A stretch of DNA of 64,000 nucleotides from Mesorhizobium sp. M1B.F.Ca.ET.045.04.1.1 (GCF_003952465.1 NZ_CP034448.1:7355001-7419000), one strand, 5' to 3'. Positions 25,996 through 35,086 are shown, numbered from the stretch's first letter. Program-made: numbers and translations. Notes: a model not told the origin generated them from the sequence alone.

Positions 25996-26711
25996 TTAAT
26001 TCTTTCGCCAGCGAGGCGGCGCGACGGCCAATCTGGCGAGGACAGCGGCAAGCTCCGACTGACGGTGGGTTTGGGTCTTTGCGAAGATCGCCTGCCTTGA
26101 GATGGTTGCGGGCGGTCTCGTAGGAAATGCCGAGTTCGTGGGCGATGGACTCGAGCTTCCGGCCGGACGAGACATGGCTAGCCAGTCCCGCCTCCGCTGC
26201 CGTGAGCCCGAAATAGGACCGCAACATCGTCTCCGGTGGTCGCGGATCCGAGTCTGGATCAAGGATTACGATTACCGCCTGGCATGGCGCGAGGGCATTC
26301 GGCGAAACCGCTCCTAGGCGCATCGGATACGCTATCAAGGGGCGACCCTCGATGCGGGGGAGCATAACCGGAGGCGTCGTAGCTGAGGGAGTACTGATCC
26401 ATAGGAGTTCCCGCAACGATCGCTCGAGCGCATCCGTGGCGTCCTTGCTCCAGGACACCAGGCGGCCGAAGCGGACTTGGAGGCTCGAACCCAGCAAGGC
26501 CTCGGCCGCCGGGTTCAGGAGAAGCACCTTCCCGTACCTGTCGACCATGATTGCCGCCTTTGCGCTGGCGCTGAAGGCTTCGAGCCCGGCCTCGGCCCGA
26601 GCGAAACCGAGCGCTCGCGCAACTGCAACCGACGACCCCAGGGCTCTGGACAGTTCATCCAGTTCCATGAGTTCCGCAGGCGAGAACGGCCCCCTCTCGA
26701 TCGAGCGCTGC
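25996..26711 (-). pseudogene. LuxR-type regulator, 3' half of an IS-disrupted gene
   Basis: This half encodes the middle (AAIMVDRYGKVLLLNPAAEA, a PAS-like segment) and the C-terminal LuxR helix-turn-helix (FGLTAAEAGLASHVSSG, SIAHELGISYETARNHLKA). After HLKA the frame is lost: a four-base duplication (AGGC AGGC on the minus strand, about 26090-26097) shifts it, and the expected end AIFAKTQTHRQSELAAVLARL is found in another frame. The 5' half continues on the other side of the IS21 element at 29451-29856; joining the two through one copy of GCTGC restores WCISLQRSIERG in frame. The gene is thus broken twice. Confidence 0.85.
26707..26711. repeat. Left target-site duplication of the IS21-family element
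   Basis: GCTGC directly abuts the left TG end of the element and is repeated at 29451-29455 next to the right CA end. Confidence 0.85.
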
Positions 26712-26894
26712 TGCGCGGCGACAACTACGGTGGCCGGTTCAGCGACGACTATGATGGCCGGTGGGATCGCCCGTCGGGCCCGGTTGTAGGGAGGGGCGGA
26801 GCCCCGACCGGAGAGCGGGTCTGACGGGCGGGCGCGACAGAAGCCCCTTGCGAGGGGAATCTGATCGGGGCGCGTGGAGTGGTGGTATCGGAAC

Positions 26895-26920
26895 ACCTAT
26901 CGAACATAGCAGCGATAGGT
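26895..26920. promoter_or_regulatory. Palindrome upstream of istA
   Basis: ACCTATCG (26895-26902) and CGATAGGT (26913-26920) form a perfect 8-bp dyad ending 4 bases before the istA ATG. It could be an operator or a translation-blocking hairpin that limits transposase expression. Confidence 0.45.
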
Positions 26921-26924
26921 ACCG

Positions 26925-28430
26925 ATGCCTGGCCTCCACATCACCGATCAACAGGTACATCGTTACATGTCTCAGCGTCGTCACCACACCCAGGCCGTTG
27001 CGGCCGCCAAGGCCGGTATCAGCGAACGAAGTGCACGCCGGATCGACAAGAATCCGCAGCTGCCATCCCAGAAGAAGCGCGAGCGGCACTGGCGTACCCG
27101 GCCTGACCCCCTCGAACAGATATGGCCACGCGTGGAGGAGCTGCTGAAGATCCCAGGCATCCTCTCCGTCACCATTTTCGAGACTTTGCAGGACGAGTTC
27201 GGGGAGGCCGCCGTCCCCGATGGCGTCAGGCGGACACTCGAGCGCCGGATTGCCCGGTGGCGGGCCCTGAATGGGGGCGAGAAGGAGATCTTCTTCCCAC
27301 AGCATCACGAGATCGGCCGGCAAGGCCTCCTGGATTTCACCGTCGCTGACGATTTGCACGTCACCATCGCCGCCCAGCGCTTCGACCATCGCCTCTTTCA
27401 TTTTCGCCTCGCCAGCAGCGGCTGGGAGGATTCAGCGGTCGTGCTGGGTGGAGAGAGCTTCACCGCACTGTCCGAGCATCTGCAGGATGCGCTGTGGAAG
27501 CTGGGAGGCGCACCCGCCGAGCTGCGCAGCGACTCGCTATCGGCCGCCTACAAGAACCTCGACGCCGACGCCCAGCGCGATTTCACCCGCAACTATGAAG
27601 CGCTGTGCCGACATTATGGCATGACGCCGACGCGCAACAACAAAGGTGTCGCCCATGAGAACGGTTCAATCGAAGCTCCCAATGGCCACCTGAAGCGCCG
27701 GCTCGATCAGGCCCTGCGCCGCCGCGGCAGCCGCGATTTCGACAGCATCCAGGACTACCGCCGCTTCGTCGATCAGGAGGTGGCCAAGCAGAACCGACGC
27801 CGGGCCAGGCTCGTGGATGACGAGCGCCGCGTCCTCAAGCCGCTGCCGCCGAAGCGAACCACGGATTTTACCCTGGTCAGCGCAGACGTCACCCGCAACA
27901 GCACCATTAGCGTCGACCGTATCACCTATTCGGTACCCTCGCGCCTCATCGGCTACCGCCTCCATGCCCATCTCTACGATGACCGGGTTGAGCTCTTCCT
28001 CGGGCCGGACCAGGTGATGACAGCCGCCCGGGTCCGCGTCAAACATGCGGAGCGAGGACACAATATCGATTTCCGGCACTTCATCGGCAACCTGAAGCGC
28101 AAGCCCCAGGCCCTGCGCTATCTGGTCTACCGCAATGCCTTGTTCCCCACCCATGCCTATACCAGGGCATGGCAGGCGCTCGATGCCGCTCTCGATGCCC
28201 GGCAGGCCTGCCGCGACATGGTCGCTCTCCTCGATATCGCCGCTAACGGCAACTGCGTCGATGCTCTGGCCCTGCGTATCGAGGCCGCGCTCGATAGAGG
28301 CAAACTCCCCAATGTCGCCAAGCTGAAGAGCGAGTTCCTGCCCACGGTCAGAAGCCGTGTCGACGTCACCATCCCGCCGCCCGATTTCGCCGGGTACAAC
28401 CATTTGCTCGCCAACGCACAGGTGCTGTGA
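26925..28430 (+). CDS. istA: IS21-family transposase IstA
   Basis: A 501-residue transposase: N-terminal helix-turn-helix (THQAVAAAKAGISERSARRID region), then an RNase H-like DDE core with the first Asp in LLDFTVADDLHV, the second in LRSDSLSAAY and the Glu in HENGSIEAPNGHLKRR, and a C-terminal beta-barrel Mu-like domain (ISVDRITYSVPSRLIG). It acts together with IstB. Its stop overlaps the istB start (TGATG). Confidence 0.93.
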   Translation: MPGLHITDQQVHRYMSQRRHHTQAVAAAKAGISERSARRIDKNPQLPSQKKRERHWRTRPDPLEQIWPRVEELLKIPGILSVTIFETLQDEFGEAAVPDGVRRTLERRIARWRALNGGEKEIFFPQHHEIGRQGLLDFTVADDLHVTIAAQRFDHRLFHFRLASSGWEDSAVVLGGESFTALSEHLQDALWKLGGAPAELRSDSLSAAYKNLDADAQRDFTRNYEALCRHYGMTPTRNNKGVAHENGSIEAPNGHLKRRLDQALRRRGSRDFDSIQDYRRFVDQEVAKQNRRRARLVDDERRVLKPLPPKRTTDFTLVSADVTRNSTISVDRITYSVPSRLIGYRLHAHLYDDRVELFLGPDQVMTAARVRVKHAERGHNIDFRHFIGNLKRKPQALRYLVYRNALFPTHAYTRAWQALDAALDARQACRDMVALLDIAANGNCVDALALRIEAALDRGKLPNVAKLKSEFLPTVRSRVDVTIPPPDFAGYNHLLANAQVL

Positions 28431-29245
28431 TGAGCAGGACCAAGGATCAGGCCGCCGCCGTGCTGCCCACCCTGCTGTCGGCACTGCGCCTGCCCAGCAT
28501 CAGCCGCAACTGGAAGCATCTCACCGACACCGCCGATCGCGATGGCTGGCCCGCGGCCAACCTTCTCGCCTGTCTGCTCGAGATCGAGATGGCCGAGCGC
28601 GCCTCTCGACGCATCCAGCGCCATCGCGAACAGTCCGGCTTGCCTGCCGGCAAGACCTTCGCCACTTTCGATTTCGACTTTCCTTCCGGCGTCCGAAAGC
28701 CCCATTTGCTTTCCCTGGCCACGGGCGAAGGCTGGATCGAAAGCGGCGGCAACATCCTCATTTTTGGTCAGAGCGGCACCGGCAAGACGCACGTGATCGC
28801 CGCCATCGGCCACGCCCTCATCGATGCCGGTCGCCGCGTCCTGTTTTCCACAACCACCGAAATGGTGCAGAAGCTTCAGGCCGCTCGCCGCGAGCTCAGT
28901 CTCCCCTCGATGCTCGACAAACTCGACAAGTACGATCTCATTGTACTCGACGAGCTGTCTTACGTACGAAAGGACCAGCTGGAGACCAGTGCCCTGTTCG
29001 AGCTCATCGCTCACCGATACGAACGACACTCAATCGCCATCACCGCCAACGAGCCCTTCTCCGGATGGTCGGACGTTTTTCCAGGTCCCGCCATGACGGT
29101 CGCGGCCATAGACCGTCTCGTGCACCACTCCACCATCATCGAGATGAACGGTGAGAGCTATCGTAAGCGAGCCGCCGTCGCCCGCGGCGCCGGCCCGCAA
29201 AACGTCAACGATGAACCAGACGACCCGCCCAACCCGTCATCCTAA
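28430..29245 (+). CDS. istB: IS21-family ATPase IstB
   Basis: A 271-residue AAA+ helper ATPase (DnaC-like) that selects target DNA and stimulates IstA. Walker A GQSGTGKTH and Walker B LIVLDELSYV are intact, with sensor region ITANEPFSGW. ATG 28430 overlaps the istA stop; a GTG one codon earlier is also possible. Length is typical. Confidence 0.93.
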   Translation: MSRTKDQAAAVLPTLLSALRLPSISRNWKHLTDTADRDGWPAANLLACLLEIEMAERASRRIQRHREQSGLPAGKTFATFDFDFPSGVRKPHLLSLATGEGWIESGGNILIFGQSGTGKTHVIAAIGHALIDAGRRVLFSTTTEMVQKLQAARRELSLPSMLDKLDKYDLIVLDELSYVRKDQLETSALFELIAHRYERHSIAITANEPFSGWSDVFPGPAMTVAAIDRLVHHSTIIEMNGESYRKRAAVARGAGPQNVNDEPDDPPNPSS

Positions 29246-29307
29246 TTGCCGCTGAGGACAATTACTCGCCGCAGATCCGCGGCCGACGCCAGCTCGCCAC
29301 AATGCCC

Positions 29308-29340
29308 CAGCGACAATTACAACTCCGATAATTGTCGCTG
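29308..29340. terminator. Hairpin at the 3' end of the IS21 element
   Basis: CAGCGACAATTA (29308-29319) pairs perfectly with TAATTGTCGCTG (29329-29340) over a 9-base loop. It lies after istB inside the element. It reads equally well on both strands and could stop transcription leaving or entering the IS, or be part of the repeated transposase-binding array at this end. Confidence 0.5.
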
Positions 29341-29450
29341 GCCAGTTGCCAGACAACCGACCCGGTGATACCCAAATCACACCACTCGGCGCCGCCTTCC
29401 ACCGGCCATCATAATCGCCGCCGACCGGTCTCCATAATCGTCGTGCTACA

Positions 29451-29856
29451 GCTGCAGCGAGATACACCAGAAGTCGTCGCCCGCGGCGACTTTCACAGCA
29501 GCATACCAACGGAGTCCCAAAGGCGACAGGAACTCCTGATAGTATGGGAGCTTCGCGATGTCGTCGGCCGTGAAAAGATCTAGATCCGTGGTGACGCCCC
29601 GCCGCGACAGGAAGGGGATCAGACGGTACCGCTCATCCCGATGAATCCATCCGTCTTCCACATAGCGTTCAAACGCCGCTTCCAGAGATCGGCTGCGCGG
29701 GATGCGAGGAAAATGCCCTTTCAGATCGAACAGAAGAGCGCCAGCGCTTTCGGTGGCTTTCTCTGCCACCTCCATCGCGGCGTCCCATCGCGTCGGGTCG
29801 AGCGCAGCCACCGAGAAGGCCGCGCTGATGGCTCCTAAGTCGAATGTTGTACCCAT
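29451..29856 (-). pseudogene. LuxR-type regulator, 5' half of an IS-disrupted gene
   Basis: Starts with ATG 29856 after a GGGGGCGGGG site and encodes about 135 residues (MGTTFDLGAISAAFSVAALD ... AAVKVAAGDDFWCISLQ) before the IS21 insertion. The intact parent would have been about 370 residues, with an N-terminal sensor region and a C-terminal LuxR helix-turn-helix, the same architecture as the intact regulator at 62146-63300. Confidence 0.85.
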
Positions 29857-30096
29857 CCCCGCCCCCGCAGTGAGGCACAAGGTAAGCGCAGGGGGTCTTA
29901 CAATTCAAGCATGGACGTGGGTCTGCAGCTCTTTAGGCCCTTAGCCGTACTTACTCGCTTCTCGGCCCGCCGGATTGCCCAAGCGAGCCTCTATCGACAA
30001 TGGAAAATTGTCGGGACGCAGTGAGATATTCAGGCCTCACGACAGCGGTGCGCTGTCTAATTAAATCGGACACACCTAGCCGCGCGCGAGACGGAG

Positions 30097-30645
30097 TCAT
30101 CCAGCCTGGGCATGATCGAGCAACTTGACAGCCGCGGGGGTCTCACGGCGGCGCTCGCTGTCGGCCCGGTCAATCCCCTCCACGGTGATGGCGAACATGC
30201 CATTTTCGGTCCTTGCTACCCAACCTTTTGATTTCAAATACCAGAGATGAAACTCAAGGTGCTCACGCGGACACCCGGATAAGCGCTCCAGTTCTTCATC
30301 GCCAATGCCAGGATTGTGAACGTCTTGTCGGCGCCGCGCGTAAAGTAGCGAGAGCACCTTAAGCTGAATGATGCTGTCCCTTTCGAAGCCCTTGCCATCC
30401 CTCGCCTGCTCGGACAATTCCTTGCCGCGACCCAAGTGATGCTTGTACTGAATGTCGTACTGCGCGCGCTTAGCCGGATCTTTGAGCGTATTGTGAGCTT
30501 CCACTATATCGCTGAAGCGCGACTCATTCCCCGTCTCCCGGTTGTCAGGATGGTATCGCATGGCGAAATAGCGGAATATCCGCTCGATCGTTTCCGCGTT
30601 GGCGTTCGGACTGATCTCTAAAAGTTCGTAGTAATCGGTGAACAT
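30097..30645 (-). CDS. DnaJ-domain protein
   Basis: A 182-residue protein with an N-terminal J domain (TDYYELLEISPNANAETIERI, catalytic HPD in FAMRYHPDNRE, HNTLKDPAKRAQYD) that should stimulate an Hsp70. The rest is not the G/F and zinc-finger part of DnaJ but a compact domain ending in RTENGMFAITVEGIDRADSE, which looks like a winged-helix fold (ELERLSGCPREHLEFHLWYLKSKGWV). A J domain fused to a winged helix suggests a specialised co-chaperone or regulator. The start ATG 30645 fits the J-domain boundary. The DUF2285-like gene lies 97 bases upstream on the same strand. Confidence 0.85.
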   Translation of the reverse strand: MFTDYYELLEISPNANAETIERIFRYFAMRYHPDNRETGNESRFSDIVEAHNTLKDPAKRAQYDIQYKHHLGRGKELSEQARDGKGFERDSIIQLKVLSLLYARRRQDVHNPGIGDEELERLSGCPREHLEFHLWYLKSKGWVARTENGMFAITVEGIDRADSERRRETPAAVKLLDHAQAG

Positions 30646-30742
30646 TTTCGTCACGCCCCCTGGAGTATGCACAAAAATCCGGTCACCTGTGGGATCAGGC
30701 AAGCGGCCCGCCCTAATCGACAAAGCAGAATATGAGGTCCAC

Positions 30743-31021
30743 TCAATGTGGCACGCCACCGAACAGGAGGTATTTGTAGCCACCCGTGGCCATCCAACGG
30801 GCGCGCGCAAGATGGCTTGCCCATGCTCGGTATGCGCGTTCGGGTTCCTTCCCCGGATCAATCTTCAGGACGATTTTGGCCACCTTTTGCCAACCTACGC
30901 CTTCAGCTTCGGCATCCAACAGTCGAAAGTATAAAATCAGCCTCTCCTCGTCGTAGCCGGTCAAGACCGAGTCATTCGGCGCTTCATCGGCGACGTCTGG
31001 GTCGAGCAAGGGCTGGAGCAT
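30743..31021 (-). CDS. DUF2285-like small DNA-binding protein
   Basis: A 92-residue protein with AGGAACGG before the ATG at 31021. The core YDEERLILYFRLLDAEAEGVGW, then KVAKIVLKIDPGKEPERAYRAW and HLARARWMATGGYKYLLFGG fits a DUF2285-like regulator family common next to integrative elements in Rhizobiales. FseA of ICEMlSym, an excision activator, is built from DUF2285 modules. I infer a DNA-binding regulatory role; family assignment is by memory of the motif and not certain. Confidence 0.6.
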   Translation of the reverse strand: MLQPLLDPDVADEAPNDSVLTGYDEERLILYFRLLDAEAEGVGWQKVAKIVLKIDPGKEPERAYRAWASHLARARWMATGGYKYLLFGGVPH

Positions 31022-31139
31022 GCGTTCCGTTCCTGTGTAGGTTCGGTGAGGAGAGTGGCTTGTCTGTGGCGGTTCAACCCAGCAGCGTAGAAGGCTCTAG
31101 TTCCTGAGAGTTCCCCTCATAACACTTACTTCGCGGAAA

Positions 31140-31570
31140 ATGATGGACAAAGAACAAAAATATCCGAGGGAGCTGGCCTCCCCGCATCAGCTCCACGAGT
31201 TGGGTGAAGAGTGCCGAAGGGCGGCGAACTTGCTCCTTCAGTCCGGCCGATCGGGCAAGCCGCTTAGTCAAGCACCGTTCAGATTGTCGGCGATCCATGC
31301 GATCGAACTCTATCTGACCGCGCTTTTGCTCCACTGTGGGACACAATACCAGTGAAATCCGCAAAATGCAGCGCGACTTGGGGAGACGCACGGAACACGC
31401 TCAGCTAGCGGGGCTCCGCCTTCGCCCGAAAACAGCCAAGCATCTTCAATCGCCAAAAGCTGGAATATCTTATTACCCGGTACAGCCCGGAACTGGCGGC
31501 AACCGCTTTGAGATAAACCGTCTTACCCTCGATGAGGTGGCGGTAAAGGCCAGCCTGTTACTCGCCCTGC
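31140..31570 (+). pseudogene. Frameshifted HEPN-like conserved protein
   Basis: The similarity jumps between frames: MMDKEQKYPRELASPHQLHE ... SAIHAIELYLTALLLH in one frame, then SEIRKMQRDLGRRTEHAQLA and GLRLRPKTAKHL in the next, KLEYLITRYSPELAATAL in the third, and LTLDEVAVKASLLL back in the second. Read together they give one helical protein of about 140 residues with an AIELYL segment reminiscent of HEPN domains. At least three indels are needed, so it is a pseudogene. Confidence 0.55.
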
Positions 31571-32003
31571 GCTCAAGAGCACCACAACAGGTAGACCCTG
31601 GCCACCAGCCGCGAGGTATGAGACCGGTTTAGTTCCTTGCTTGCGTTCTCCAGCCTCTCTATCCGCCACGACCAGCAAATCAAGGAATACCGCGGAAGGA
31701 CATACCATGCCTTCGATCTCGTAACTCTCGAGAGCAGCACCGACAGAACCCTTGGTCACCGTGCCGCGCATTGCGCCGCCGCAAGCCGTCTGGGGACGGT
31801 AATAGGGAAAGCCGTCAAAATTCAAAACATGTCTCCCGAAACTGAGAACTGGTTCTGGGACAAACACACGCGCAAGATCAAAAAGACCTGCAGCGCCTGA
31901 AGCGAATGTGAAACATCTTGGCGCGCTTTAGACATAAACGCCGGACCGTTAAGCAGCAGGCTCTGGAAAAGGCGTGAGATGAGCGCTTGGAGACGCCCGT
32001 CCG
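31571..32003. other. Gene-poor stretch
   Basis: About 430 bases with open frames on both strands (for example minus-strand 31523-31867, 114 residues beginning MFVPEPVLSFGRHV) but no recognisable family or convincing translation start. I see no long repeat or terminator here. Confidence 0.35.
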
Positions 32004-32240
32004 CTAGAACGGACCGGGCAGGTTGGCGGCGCTTGCGTCGGTCGCCTTGGTATCGTCCGTCACGCGGCCTTCGGTATGCACGAGCCACAGCACGGCCACG
32101 AAGTAGCCTGCCTGCAGAAACGCGCCGGCCAGGAATGTCCAGCCCAGCGACTCCCAGACCGATCCCGTGGACGCATAGGTCCAGCCTAGGACCACTAGGA
32201 GCGTTGCCGTCATTCCCACAATAAACTGCGGAAAATACAT
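32004..32240 (-). CDS. SyrA/ExoX-like exopolysaccharide production repressor
   Basis: A 78-residue inner-membrane protein with two hydrophobic helices (FIVGMTATLLVVLGWTYAST and SLGWTFLAGAFLQAGYFVAV) and a short polar tail (HTEGRVTDDTKATD). Size, start MYFPQFIVGM and topology match the rhizobial SyrA/ExoX family, small membrane proteins that modulate exopolysaccharide production. I start at ATG 32240; a longer frame adds RRSVGQ-like residues. It stands alone, a few hundred bases from an O-antigen-ligase-like gene. Confidence 0.75.
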   Translation of the reverse strand: MYFPQFIVGMTATLLVVLGWTYASTGSVWESLGWTFLAGAFLQAGYFVAVLWLVHTEGRVTDDTKATDASAANLPGPF

Positions 32241-32705
32241 TTGCCCAACCGAGCGTCGCAACCGCTTCCGGTTCCGGCGATCTCGCCCATTTCTCTACCC
32301 GCCCCGATTCTTTGCACCTTTCCGGCGGCATCGCAAGACTTGCGGCAACTCCTTACAATGTTTCTTTATGACCGATGTCTTGTGGATCCGCGGGCGGGAC
32401 ATTTGTTTCAGGAGCCAGATAGAAGCCGATTCATGCTCTTCCGCCATTGATCACAAGGAACTGACCGCCATTGGTCGCGTCATTCTTGCAGGTCGAAAGT
32501 GACGAACGCGCCCCCCTTGAACTGTTGCTACGGACACGGAATGCTCATCGCCGCAGTCGTCTGCTTACAAGACACATGAGCTATTTTTCGGTCCCAGATC
32601 AGCCAGCTGCCCTATCGGAGACCGGTGCCAGCCGCTATACCGGCGCGGCAGCCATTCGCCATCATCGGCAGGGCAGCCCGTAACCCGAACTGCGGAAGCT
32701 AAGCA
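32241..32705. other. Intergenic region
   Basis: 465 bases separating the SyrA/ExoX-like gene and the ligase-like gene, which are transcribed away from each other. Both promoters should be here. No motif strong enough to name, and no supported small gene. Confidence 0.35.
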
Positions 32706-33995
32706 TTGAAATCGCTTTCATCCCTTCGGCGCCACTTGACGCCCACACAAACCAACATTTACTTTTCGATTGTCTGTTTCCTTTCGCCAGTGCTCGGGTC
32801 GGCGGTGAGCGTCGCGTTCAATGCCGGCGGCGCGTGCTCAGTGCTGCTGGTTGCCTTGAGGCGACGGCAGTTCAACTTCGACCGGCCGATGCTCGCCATG
32901 ACGGCGTCGATCTATGCCTATTGCGCGGCCATGGTGCTGGCCTCTACCGTCGACGGCGCGCTCGGGGCGGACCTGAAATATTTCCTGCCGCTGATCACCT
33001 TGCTGTTCTTCCCGATCTCCTATTCGACCTGGAGCAGCACGGACAAAGTCACCCTTGCGCGCATCGCCGTGCTGGCAAGTGCTGCCGCATGTTGCGGCGC
33101 CTTGGCAATCGCGATTGTCCAGTACCACTGGATCGGCACGAGAGCCGAGGGCGGTGCCGGGAATGCAATTGTGTTCGCGACGGTGACCTGCCTTGCCGTC
33201 ATGATGTGCCTTGCCGGCGCGCTTTCAGGGATCGTGAAGGACTGGAAGCTGCTCGCTGTTGCGGCGCTCGCCGGAGCGGTGGCCATCATCTATTCGGAGT
33301 CCCGCATGATCTGGGTGGCCATGTTAATCGCGATCATTGCCATCCTGCTGATCAACCGGCACAGGTTCATGGCCGTTAGTTTGACGCGTCTGGCGATAGT
33401 TACGGGGGCGGCATGCCTGGTCGTCGCCGCGCTCGGATTTCCGATCATCGCAGGACGAGCCGATTTCCTGTTCAGCGACTGGGATGCGCTGACCGCCAGA
33501 GGCGACTACAACACCGCACTCGGCCTGCGCGTGGCGATGTGGGAGATCGGTCTCGGCGCATTTCGCGAGATGCCTATTTTCGGTCATGGCATCTCGGCCA
33601 GCCGGACGTTGATGAAACAGGGCTTCCACGACCAGTTCGGCATGGCCGCAGGGTTCAATCATTACCACAGCGGCTTCCTGACGGCATTGGTGCAGGCCGG
33701 AGCGGTGGGCGCGCTCGCCCTGGCAGCGATCTTCGTCGTCGCGACCAGGAATGCGACGAAGGTGCTGCGCCTCAGCGGCGAGCCGGTGGAACGGTTCGGC
33801 GCGACAATGCTCATCGTCACCGTCATCACATATCTGATCGGCGGGATGACGGGGATCATCATCGGCCACGACATTCTCGACTCGGTCCTGATGGTGTTTA
33901 TGATTTCCGGAACCTATCTGGCTTGCGGGCGAACCGTATCGCCGATGGGAAAATGCGCGCTTGGCGTGGTGCCGCTTGCCAGCCATCCACCGTGA
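32706..33995 (+). CDS. O-antigen ligase/polymerase-like membrane protein
   Basis: A 429-residue protein with about eleven to twelve hydrophobic helices and a large periplasmic loop (residues about 245-320) carrying GDYNTALGLRVAMWEIGLG, FGHGIS and GFNHYHSGFLTALVQAG, the layout of the Wzy_C/WaaL family (Arg and His-containing loop). It probably joins or polymerises glycan units at the periplasmic face. The C-terminus (SPMGKCALGVVPLASHPP) is unusual and may be altered where the downstream epimerase remnant begins. The start could be the TTG at 32706 or a later codon; no ideal ribosome binding site is visible. Confidence 0.82.
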   Translation: MKSLSSLRRHLTPTQTNIYFSIVCFLSPVLGSAVSVAFNAGGACSVLLVALRRRQFNFDRPMLAMTASIYAYCAAMVLASTVDGALGADLKYFLPLITLLFFPISYSTWSSTDKVTLARIAVLASAAACCGALAIAIVQYHWIGTRAEGGAGNAIVFATVTCLAVMMCLAGALSGIVKDWKLLAVAALAGAVAIIYSESRMIWVAMLIAIIAILLINRHRFMAVSLTRLAIVTGAACLVVAALGFPIIAGRADFLFSDWDALTARGDYNTALGLRVAMWEIGLGAFREMPIFGHGISASRTLMKQGFHDQFGMAAGFNHYHSGFLTALVQAGAVGALALAAIFVVATRNATKVLRLSGEPVERFGATMLIVTVITYLIGGMTGIIIGHDILDSVLMVFMISGTYLACGRTVSPMGKCALGVVPLASHPP

Positions 33996-34160
33996 AGGTT
34001 TTGGTTACCAGAGCGACGGCCTTCATCGGACGCCGGATCGCTGGCCGGCTGCGACACAGGTACGGATCGCATCGCGCTGCACGGATGGACTTGGTGCGGA
34101 GCGACGCCGTCCGGCGCCTCGTTCACCGCGCCGCACTCAACAAATGCCGTGACGTAGGCC
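33992..34160 (+). pseudogene. NAD-dependent sugar epimerase remnant
   Basis: Overlapping the ligase-like stop codon, a GTG-started frame reads VKVLVTRATAFIGRRIAGRL, the Rossmann start of extended SDR epimerases (normally VLVTGATGFIG) with both key glycines changed. Similarity fades within 50 codons. It is the beginning of a decayed second gene in this operon. Confidence 0.6.
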
Positions 34161-34329
34161 GCGGCTTCAAGGGGATCATCGACGAAGCGACGTCCCCTGC
34201 CCCGCAATGTGCCTATGGCCGCTCGAGCGCGAAAGCGAGATAAAGTGATCGGCGCCTGTTTCTCGGCGGGCCGCAAGATGCCACGGCATTGCTCCTGCAG
34301 CCGTTTTGGCGAGGGTACCGACCGAAACA

Positions 34330-34544
34330 TGGCCGCGCTAATGCGGCTGCTGACTGCTCGCTGACGGGCGGGCGTCCGCTGATCTGGAAAAAGTGTCGGC
34401 AGGCCCGGTGTCAGCCGCTGCCGGTGTCCGATCATCTCCGCCTGCGTCGAAGGCATGGACGGGGCCAATAAGGCTCATCTCGCCCGTGAACGCTTTAGAG
34501 CCGCGGCATTTGGTCGATCTTGGTTAGGCGCAGCACCTTGCCGA
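34330..34544 (-). pseudogene. Bacterial sugar transferase remnant
   Basis: The minus strand reads RIGKVLRLTKIDQMPRL, a stop, then in a second frame FTGEMSLIGPVHAFDA and in a third IGHRQRLTPGLPTL. In order these are the C-terminal signature blocks of ExoY/PssA-type undecaprenyl-phosphate sugar transferases (LRLTKIDELPQLWNV, GEMSLIGPRP, R.R..PG.TG). At least one stop and two frameshifts are present. The gene is cut at 34544, where Tn3 transposase sequence starts. Confidence 0.7.
34510..34544. repeat. 35-bp direct repeat, left copy
   Basis: The 35 bases beginning TTGGTCGATCTTGGTTAGGC are identical to 45540-45574, 11,030 bp away and in the same orientation. Here they belong to the sugar transferase remnant (GKVLRLTKIDQ on the minus strand), and the Tn3 transposase fragment starts at the very next base. 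Confidence 0.85.
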
Positions 34545-35086
34545 TTCGATCTGTTCGATGCGGTCACAACATCAATGGTCTCGGCGGCGTCCTCGGCCGC
34601 CAAGCAGGCCAGATTAAGGTCGCTACGACGCGGCGATCGTTGTCCTCGATCCCGAAACGCCCGACGATGCTTTCCGCACCGCGATCTTCGACCCGATCAA
34701 CAGGCAGGCACTTGATGCCGCTGTCGAGCGTGTCGGCGCACTCGCCGAGCCTCACGACCATACCTATTTTACCGAACTCAGGACTCAGGAAACACAGTCG
34801 GAAGATCACCTACACGCCGAGTCTGCTCGCCGGCCTCGATCTCGGCGCCGGCTCCTGCCGGCCGGCCATTGCTGGAGGCCATCGACTACCTTCGTGTCGT
34901 TCATTCCGGCCACAAGCGCACCGGGCCACCGCCAACAGCTTTTGCGCCGAAGGCATGGCAGGCCCAGCTCGAGACTGCCGATGGCGCCGTCGATGTGACA
35001 GGATACCGGCTCTGCATCTTGGACGAACTGCGCCGCGCCATTCGCCGGCGCGACATCTTTCCGGTTCACTCACTGCGATATGCAGA
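34545..35086 (+). pseudogene. Tn3-family transposase, N-terminal portion
   Basis: Translation in shifting frames gives FDLFDAVTTSMVSAASSAAK and QARLRSLR, then DAFRTAIFDPINRQALDAAV and HDHTYFTELR, KITYTPSLLAGLDLGA, and finally LLEAIDYLRVVHSGHKRTG ... YRLCILDELRRAIRRRDIF. These are consecutive blocks of the N-terminal DUF4158-type half of a Tn3 TnpA. The gene continues at 37811 after an IS66 insertion. Several indels make it non-functional. Confidence 0.8.
35079..35086. repeat. Left target-site duplication of the IS66 element
   Basis: TATGCAGA abuts the left end of the IS66 element and recurs at 37811-37818. Removing the element and one copy restores RYADPRKG in the Tn3 transposase frame. Confidence 0.9.

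Larger units (their letters stand above)
26712..29450 (+). mobile_element. IS21-family insertion sequence, complete
   Basis: A 2739-bp element with TG...CA ends, as usual for IS21. Left end (TGCGCGGCGACAACTACGG...) and right end read inwards (TGTAGCACGACGATTATGG...) are imperfect inverted repeats with two internal motifs, including the shared block TATGATGGCCGGTGG. It carries istA and istB with overlapping frames and is flanked by the 5-bp duplication GCTGC. It sits inside a LuxR-type regulator. All parts look intact, so the insertion is probably recent and may still be mobile. Confidence 0.92.

Noticed and set aside
31523..31867. 114-residue minus-strand gene
   Set aside because: Long for chance but overlaps pseudogene sequence, has no recognisable family and no good translation start.
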